Shown here: piece after piece, positions 6,148 to 9,655 of the stretch
How positions within the stretch are numbered: the first letter of the stretch is position 1
Layout of the letters: each line of letters opens with the position of its first letter
NCBI GenBank assembly: GCA_016208205.1
Contig: JACQYP010000098.1
Coordinates: 1 to 9,655 of the forward strand
Length of the DNA: 9,655 nt
Origin: Candidatus Desantisiibacteriota bacterium
Lineage (GTDB): Bacteria > UBA9089 > CG2-30-40-21
Direction: 5' to 3'
Notes under the pieces: generated by a model
Told to the model about the DNA's origin: nothing
Databases searched by the model: none
The model's input: only the letters and a program-made list of their open reading frames with translations
Made by a program: the position numbers and the translations under genes

Positions 6148-6792
6148 TTAGCTTCGAATGTCAAAGGGTAAATCAATGAAACACAAGGGGTTGCAAGATA
6201 ATTGGACATTTGGGACTACCAATATATACCATGATATGCTGTATCTTAAGTACTTAGTTACTTGAGGTACGATATGGTCGTTTATGGTTATCTCAGGATT
6301 TTTAACAAATGGTTGCTCTAACAGGCAAACATCCTTGTAATATTTTTCCACCCGGCCAGAGATCATCATATCCCATACCTTTTCCGGTTTTCCAGATTTC
6401 TCAGCCTGTTCCTTGTAGATGCTTTTTTCTTCTTCAAGTTTTTCAGCAGAGATTTGATCCCTTGAAACACAAGTGGGATTGGCTGCAGCGATATGCATGG
6501 CAATATCCTTGCAAAGATCCTTGAACTCATCTGTTCTGGCCACAAAATCAGTTTCACAATTTACCTCAACCATAACACCTATCTTGCCGCCCATATGAAT
6601 ATAGGCATACACTGCCCCATCCTTAGCTTCCCTGCTTGCTTTTTTCTGAGCAGCTGCCATGCCCTGAGTACGCAATATTTTTAATGCCTTATCCATATCC
6701 CCCTCAGCCTTTTGGAGTGCTTGTTTGCACTCCATCATAGGGGCATCTGTTGCATCCCTTAATTCTCTAACCATTGCTGCTGTTATCTGCAT
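6148..6792 (-). CDS. tsf: Elongation factor Ts with abnormal C-terminus
   Basis: EF-Ts exchanges GDP for GTP on EF-Tu. I chose the ATG at 6792 (214 residues). AAGGAGA is seven bases upstream, and MQITAAMVRELRDATDAPMM is the standard start. The ATG six bases earlier is too close to that site. The N-terminal UBA-like domain (1-50) and the EF-Tu-contact motif TDFV (81-84, in NCETDFVARTDEF) are intact. CLLEQPFVKNPEITI (156-170) is normal. Short EF-Ts proteins normally end soon after in a motif like IRRFxRFELG. Here, after about residue 182, the chain becomes RYSISWYILVVPN and other unrelated residues, and ends at TAA. A possible remnant, FTRSEL, is encoded in the same frame directly after that TAA. 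This suggests an insertion or replacement of about 30 codons. The gene may still be functional. Only one copy is visible here. Confidence 0.9.
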   Translation of the reverse strand: MQITAAMVRELRDATDAPMMECKQALQKAEGDMDKALKILRTQGMAAAQKKASREAKDGAVYAYIHMGGKIGVMVEVNCETDFVARTDEFKDLCKDIAMHIAAANPTCVSRDQISAEKLEEEKSIYKEQAEKSGKPEKVWDMMISGRVEKYYKDVCLLEQPFVKNPEITINDHIVPQVTKYLRYSISWYILVVPNVQLSCNPLCFIDLPFDIRS

Positions 6793-6827
6793 TAACATTC
6801 TCCTTTTGTAATTATTCAGTAAAGGAA

Positions 6828-6847
6828 GACAGGCAAGAATGCCTGTC
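6828..6847. repeat. 8-bp hairpin with AGAA loop
   Basis: The stem is GACAGGCA (6828-6835) and TGCCTGTC (6840-6847), around loop AGAA. It matches the design of the hairpin at 4549-4568: the same loop, with stem bases changed on both sides so that pairing is kept. It lies in the rpsB-tsf gap, just upstream of the tsf ribosome binding site in the direction of transcription. Confidence 0.7.
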
Positions 6848-6976
6848 CTGCCTGCTGTAAACTTTCGTTTATAGTCTGAGTGTGAGTAGCCTGTAGACTG
6901 TTACTCATCGTTCAAGTTTTTAACCTTACCGCATGGGGCATGAAATGCACCCTACCTGCTACTTGCTCAGTGTGTT

Positions 6977-7058
6977 TGGAATGCGGCAGCTTACTTGCTG
7001 CCGCGCTTTTAACTAAGGCACAAGAGAAAAGCGAAAGCAAGTAAGCTTTCGCATTCCA
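6977..7058. repeat. Paired TTACTT-loop hairpin element after rpsB
   Basis: This 82-bp element is bounded by TGGAATGC (6977-6984) and GCATTCCA (7051-7058). The first hairpin has stem GCGGCAGC/GCTGCCGC (6983-6990/6997-7004) and loop TTACTT. The second has stem GCGAAAGC/GCTTTCGC (7031-7038/7045-7052) and loop AAGTAA, that is TTACTT on the minus strand. It is related to the interior of the 171-353 element but lacks the GTAACTACTCAG ends. It starts 12 bases beyond the rpsB stop codon. Confidence 0.8.
7022..7052 (-). terminator. Possible intrinsic terminator or attenuator after rpsB
   Basis: Read on the minus strand, the GCGAAAGC/GCTTTCGC hairpin is followed directly by TTTTCTCTT, a hairpin plus U-rich tract in the right place to reduce transcription into tsf. 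It is part of a dispersed repeat, the stem is only 8 bp and the tract is interrupted by C. Partial attenuation is more plausible than full termination (inference). Confidence 0.3.
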
Positions 7059-7070
7059 TATCACTCATCC

Positions 7071-7898
7071 CTATCTTCTTCTATCAGCATCTGCATCATC
7101 ATCGTCGTATTCTTCGTCGTCTATTTCTACACTATCCTTCTTCATCTCTTTCTCTACAACCTTCATCTCCTGGTCAGTTACTTGCTGCTTTTCTTTCAGC
7201 AGGATTGCCTGTTCAAATGCCTTTCTGCCATCAATAATTGCATCCCCTATCACAGAGGCTATCAATTTAACTGCTCTGATAGCATCATCATTACCGGGTA
7301 TGCAATAATCAACCTCTTCAGGATCAGCATTGGTATCAACAATAGCAACAATGGGAATATGTAGCCTTCGTGCCTCTAAGACTGCTATTTTTTCTTTTTT
7401 GGTGTCAACAATAAAGACAGCCTGTGGATATGCAGTCATATCCCTGATACCGTCAAGAAGTTTCTCCAGCCTGTACTGTTCTTTTTTTAACAAAGACACC
7501 TCTTTTTTTGTCAGGTGTTCAAATTTTCCTGCTCTCTCCATTTCTTCTATTTCCTGAAGCTTAGCGATACTTTTTCTAATGGTTACTAAATTTGTAAGGG
7601 TTCCACCTAACCATCTTTTTGTGATATGGAATGCTCCGCAGGCTTGTGCCTCTTCCTGGACAACATCCTGAACCTGTTTTTTTGTTCCTACGAACAAAAC
7701 CTTACCCCCATTTGTAGCCACATCCTTTACAAAGGAATAGGCTGCCTTTAACCCCTTCATTGCCTTTTGCAGATCAATGATATGAATATCATTCCTCTGA
7801 GTAAAGATATAGGGTGCCATCTTAGGATTCCATTTTTGGGTTTGATGCCCAAAATGAACCCCAGCTTCAAGAAGCTGCTTTATAGTAACTTGCATCAT
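7071..7898 (-). CDS. rpsB: 30S ribosomal protein S2
   Basis: S2 is a late-assembling protein on the solvent side of the small subunit near the head-body junction and is needed to bind S1 in many bacteria. The protein has 275 residues. The start region is [24 protein letters not shown], with a central coiled-coil hairpin (about 115-150, Lys/Glu rich). [21 protein letters not shown] and [25 protein letters not shown] are all conserved. After about residue 235 a charged tail continues, strongly acidic ([13 protein letters not shown]) and ending RRR. Such acidic extensions vary between lineages. AAGGAGG stands eight bases before the first of two adjacent ATG codons, so either could be used. tsf follows downstream as expected, but across 278 bp with repeat hairpins. 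Confidence 0.97.
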   Translation of the reverse strand: MMQVTIKQLLEAGVHFGHQTQKWNPKMAPYIFTQRNDIHIIDLQKAMKGLKAAYSFVKDVATNGGKVLFVGTKKQVQDVVQEEAQACGAFHITKRWLGGTLTNLVTIRKSIAKLQEIEEMERAGKFEHLTKKEVSLLKKEQYRLEKLLDGIRDMTAYPQAVFIVDTKKEKIAVLEARRLHIPIVAIVDTNADPEEVDYCIPGNDDAIRAVKLIASVIGDAIIDGRKAFEQAILLKEKQQVTDQEMKVVEKEMKKDSVEIDDEEYDDDDADADRRR

Positions 7899-7938
7899 TG
7901 TCGTTGCCTCCTTAACTTAACTTACGACTTTTAGTAGA

Positions 7939-8059
7939 ATGTTGTAGGTTGTAAATTGTAAGTTGTAAGTTTAGAATATTGTAGGTTTAGGATGTTATTC
8001 CCACAACATCTTCAACCTGCAACCTCCTAACTTACAACCTACAACATCTTCAACCTGCA
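7939..8059. repeat. Heptad inverted and direct repeats upstream of rpsB
   Basis: A 16-bp perfect inverted pair, ATGTTGTAGGTTGTAA (7939-7954) and its complement (8032-8047), encloses further RGTTGTA-type heptads. A 19-bp direct repeat, ACAACATCTTCAACCTGCA, occurs at 8003-8021 and 8041-8059. The block is the same family as 3014-3119 and 9616-9655. It occupies more than half of the speE-rpsB gap, so it probably lies in or near the rpsB leader. Confidence 0.8.
7978..8006 (-). promoter_or_regulatory. Weak candidate promoter for rpsB inside repeat DNA
   Basis: On the minus strand TTGTGG and TACAAT are separated by 17 bases, a fair sigma-70-like match about 80 bases before the rpsB start. It lies within the heptad repeats, whose composition produces such hexamers by chance, so support is weak. 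Confidence 0.2.
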
Positions 8060-8117
8060 GCCGTTTAGAAAAAAAATCACTATTCATTGCCCTACCAGGT
8101 ATAGTTATCAAACACGA

Positions 8118-9032
8118 CTAATATGTCAACGGGACATCATCCTGAATTAGTTTTCCATCCTTTTCAAATGATTCTCTCAAGTATTTATGTAAAGAAAACA
8201 TACTTAAGTGTGTTTCCTGATCATAATATTTAAGGGATGCAAGCCCTCTTTTCTCTAACCCATCAGTTAGCTCATCCCCTGACAGCACATCCCTGTTTCC
8301 ATTAACAAAGCTTACCGTAAACCCCCACAACAAAGCAATTGAGGGAATAAAGGTATGATATGCCCTGACCTTAGGGAAGACAGTTCGAAGTGTTTTATTA
8401 ATAGATGAGAAGCAAAGCAGATCATTATTGGCTGCAGAGCCTGATTGAACAATCAGTACACCATCATTGGTAAGCCGTTGATAAACTGTTTGATAAAACT
8501 CTTTTGTAAACAATAAATATGCTGGACCACCTTCTAAAGGCTCAGTAATATCTATAATAATTACATCAAATCGTTTAGTTGTTTCCTCTAAATATTTCCT
8601 TGCGTCAAGATACAGGACCTCTACCCTTGGATCATCAAATGCACCCATATGCCATGTAGGTAAATATTTTTTACAATTATCTACAACCTCTTCATCAATA
8701 TCTACCATAACTACATGCTCAATACTGGGATATTTTAATATTTCTCTTACTGTTGCCCCTTCACCACCACCAACAACCATAATATTTTGTGGGGCAGGGT
8801 GTGCCATCATCCCGGGATGTACCAGTGCATCGTGATAGATATACTCATCTGACTCTGAAGATTGAACCTTTCCGTCCAATATCAGACACCGACCAAATCG
8901 CAAGCTGTCTATTATTGCCATTTGCTGGAATTTTGTTTGAACAGAAGCCGGCATTCCCTTAATAGCTATACTGTGCTGTTCATAGGCATGCATTGGCTCA
9001 GTATGCCATGTATAATATTTATTAGCAGACAC
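8118..9032 (-). CDS. speE: Polyamine aminopropyltransferase, ACL5/agmatine-type SpeE
   Basis: The enzyme transfers an aminopropyl group from decarboxylated SAM, made by the adjacent SpeD, to an amine acceptor. It has 304 residues: a short N-terminal beta domain, then a Rossmann methyltransferase-like domain. MVVGGGEGATVREIL, VDIDEEVVDNC and LDARKYLE form the nucleotide-side pocket. DGKVQSSESDEYIYH is typical of the family. The acceptor loop reads DITEPLEGGPAYLLFTKEFY instead of the DSSDP of ordinary spermidine synthases. It resembles plant ACL5 (thermospermine synthase) and the Thermus agmatine-using enzyme, as I recall them. The acceptor could therefore be agmatine, putrescine or spermidine. 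The start is GTG at 9032 with AGGAGG nine bases upstream. It overlaps the end of speD by 11 bases, so translation is probably coupled. Confidence 0.92.
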   Translation of the reverse strand: MSANKYYTWHTEPMHAYEQHSIAIKGMPASVQTKFQQMAIIDSLRFGRCLILDGKVQSSESDEYIYHDALVHPGMMAHPAPQNIMVVGGGEGATVREILKYPSIEHVVMVDIDEEVVDNCKKYLPTWHMGAFDDPRVEVLYLDARKYLEETTKRFDVIIIDITEPLEGGPAYLLFTKEFYQTVYQRLTNDGVLIVQSGSAANNDLLCFSSINKTLRTVFPKVRAYHTFIPSIALLWGFTVSFVNGNRDVLSGDELTDGLEKRGLASLKYYDQETHLSMFSLHKYLRESFEKDGKLIQDDVPLTY

Positions 9033-9429
9033 TTATGGTAACCTCCTCTTGTTTATGTTTCAGCGGCTGATATTTTTGATCCCTTAATATCCCTCGCTTC
9101 ATTTCTATAATTGAAGATGATTTTGCATCCAGATGAGTGATAAGATAGTCCACAGCTAAATATGGATCTATCGTATTACCGCAGGTAAATACATCACACG
9201 CAGCATACCTATATTCCGGCCAAGTATGAATCGAAAGATGAGATTCAGCAATGATAATCATACCGCTTACCCCTATCGGAGCAAACTTATGAAACTCTAT
9301 CTTTAAGATAGTTGCACCCGATGCTTCGGCTGCTTGTGTCATTGTGGCTGTTATTCCATCCACATTATCCAATGCCTCAGGATTACAATCATATAATTCT
9401 AATAACAAGTGACGACCCAACGCTTCCAA
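9022..9429 (-). CDS. speD: S-adenosylmethionine decarboxylase proenzyme
   Basis: This is a pyruvoyl-dependent enzyme that makes decarboxylated SAM, the aminopropyl donor for SpeE. It has 135 residues, the short prokaryotic form. Self-cleavage should occur in AESHLSIHTWPE between Glu62 and Ser63, turning Ser63 into the pyruvoyl group of the alpha chain. Ser55, His68 and Cys83 (in DVFTCG) match the processing and catalytic residues known from the Thermotoga enzyme. The start is a TTG at 9429. An in-frame TAA stands immediately before it, the chain begins EALGRHLLLELY as in relatives, and AGGAGAAGGGG lies upstream. The 3' end overlaps speE. A strong palindrome and a candidate promoter lie upstream. 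No decarboxylase for putrescine or agmatine synthesis is in the window. Confidence 0.96.
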   Translation of the reverse strand: MEALGRHLLLELYDCNPEALDNVDGITATMTQAAEASGATILKIEFHKFAPIGVSGMIIIAESHLSIHTWPEYRYAACDVFTCGNTIDPYLAVDYLITHLDAKSSSIIEMKRGILRDQKYQPLKHKQEEVTISVC

Positions 9430-9467
9430 TTATCAACGCCCCTTCTCCTATTAGTTAAATATTCATT

Positions 9468-9506
9468 ATTCTGTAGGGGCAGGTTCCAAACCTGCCCCTA
9501 CAGAAT
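9468..9506. repeat. 18-bp perfect palindrome in the speD leader
   Basis: ATTCTGTAGGGGCAGGTT (9468-9485) and its exact complement (9489-9506) flank a 3-base spacer, CCA. GTAGGGGC-type palindromes are widely dispersed, and a relative lies at 4504-4530. Here it would form a strong hairpin in the speD mRNA leader, about 40 bases before the start codon. There is no T-run after it on the minus strand, so it is not a standard terminator. Confidence 0.85.
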
Positions 9507-9517
9507 GTGATTTTTAT

Positions 9518-9545
9518 ATTGTACTATTGATTTTCTAAATCTCAA
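9518..9545 (-). promoter_or_regulatory. Candidate promoter for speD-speE
   Basis: On the minus strand TTGAGA (-35) and TACAAT (-10) are separated by 16 bases. They lie in AT-rich DNA about 90 bases upstream of the speD start. This is the best sigma-70-like match I see in this gap. The 18-bp palindrome would then lie within the transcript leader. Confidence 0.4.
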
Positions 9546-9577
9546 TAAAAATTTAATCTAAAATATATATTTTTTTA

Positions 9578-9606
9578 TGGAAATAATAATCTTGTCATGA
9601 TATAAT
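9578..9606 (+). promoter_or_regulatory. Candidate divergent promoter toward the right edge
   Basis: On the plus strand TGATATAAT (9598-9606) is an exact extended -10 (TG, one base, TATAAT). TGGAAA is placed 17 bases upstream as a partial -35. It would transcribe rightward, away from speD, into sequence outside the window. AT-rich DNA gives chance matches, so confidence is limited. Confidence 0.3.
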
Positions 9607-9615
9607 TAAAAATAA

Positions 9616-9655
9616 GGTTGTAAGTTGTAGGTTGTAAGTTGTAGGTTGTAGGTTT
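9616..9655. repeat. Tandem heptad array GGTTGTA/AGTTGTA
   Basis: Five consecutive 7-base units run GGTTGTA, AGTTGTA, GGTTGTA, AGTTGTA, GGTTGTA, followed by GGTTT at the window edge, so the array is truncated. Only the first base of the unit varies, between G and A. It is the cleanest example of the heptad family that also occurs at 3014-3119 and 7939-8059. Confidence 0.9.

Noticed and set aside
6148..6246. Frameshift considered as the cause of the abnormal EF-Ts end
   Set aside because: Neither of the other two frames restores the expected C-terminal motif within this stretch. The possible remnant is in the same frame beyond the stop, which points to insertion or replacement instead.
9616..9655. 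Regular repeats considered as a CRISPR array
   Set aside because: The units are 7 bases and contiguous with no spacers, so it is a simple tandem array.

Overview
The window is a minus-strand housekeeping cluster from a low-GC bacterium. In transcription order (right to left) it reads speD, speE, rpsB, tsf, pyrH, frr, a small 2[4Fe-4S] ferredoxin, uppS, cdsA, dxr and the first 47 codons of rseP. No convincing protein gene lies on the plus strand. The rpsB-tsf-pyrH-frr-uppS-cdsA-dxr-rseP order is a widely conserved bacterial arrangement. The clostridial-type ferredoxin suggests an anaerobe. The sequence alone does not fix the phylum. The combination of ordinary genes and dense short palindromic repeats looks like an uncultivated, metagenome-derived lineage (inference).

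The genes form three functional blocks. SpeD and SpeE make decarboxylated SAM and transfer its aminopropyl group to a polyamine acceptor. RpsB, EF-Ts, UMP kinase and ribosome recycling factor serve translation and pyrimidine supply. UppS, CdsA, Dxr and RseP serve isoprenoid/undecaprenyl carrier synthesis, phospholipid synthesis and membrane proteolysis. The ferredoxin sits between the second and third blocks and may supply electrons to iron-sulfur enzymes, including later MEP-pathway steps (inference).

The unusual part is the DNA between the genes. Apart from the 11-bp speD/speE overlap, each gap is about 110-630 bp, roughly a quarter of the window in total, and almost every gap carries at least one short palindromic or inverted repeat. 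Several families are visible: (i) a MITE-like element with 13-bp terminal repeats GTAACTACTCAGC and a 6-bp direct flank AATAAT; (ii) hairpins with a constant TTACTT loop and covarying stems; (iii) heptanucleotide-period arrays with three unrelated consensus units; (iv) a 35-bp perfect hairpin; (v) CCGCAGAGACGCAGAG inverted repeats; (vi) small GTAGGGGC, CCCTCTCC and ACAGRCA-AGAA-TGYCTGT palindromes. The stop codons of dxr, cdsA and uppS lie inside such repeats, and the stop of pyrH abuts one.

The one gene with a visibly abnormal product is tsf. EF-Ts loses its expected C-terminal motif after about residue 182, runs through about 32 unrelated residues and stops. A possible remnant of the missing motif follows the stop in the same frame. 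I see no CRISPR array, RNA gene, complete insertion sequence or clear new enzymatic system. The most interesting material is the intergenic repeat landscape and the altered tsf end.
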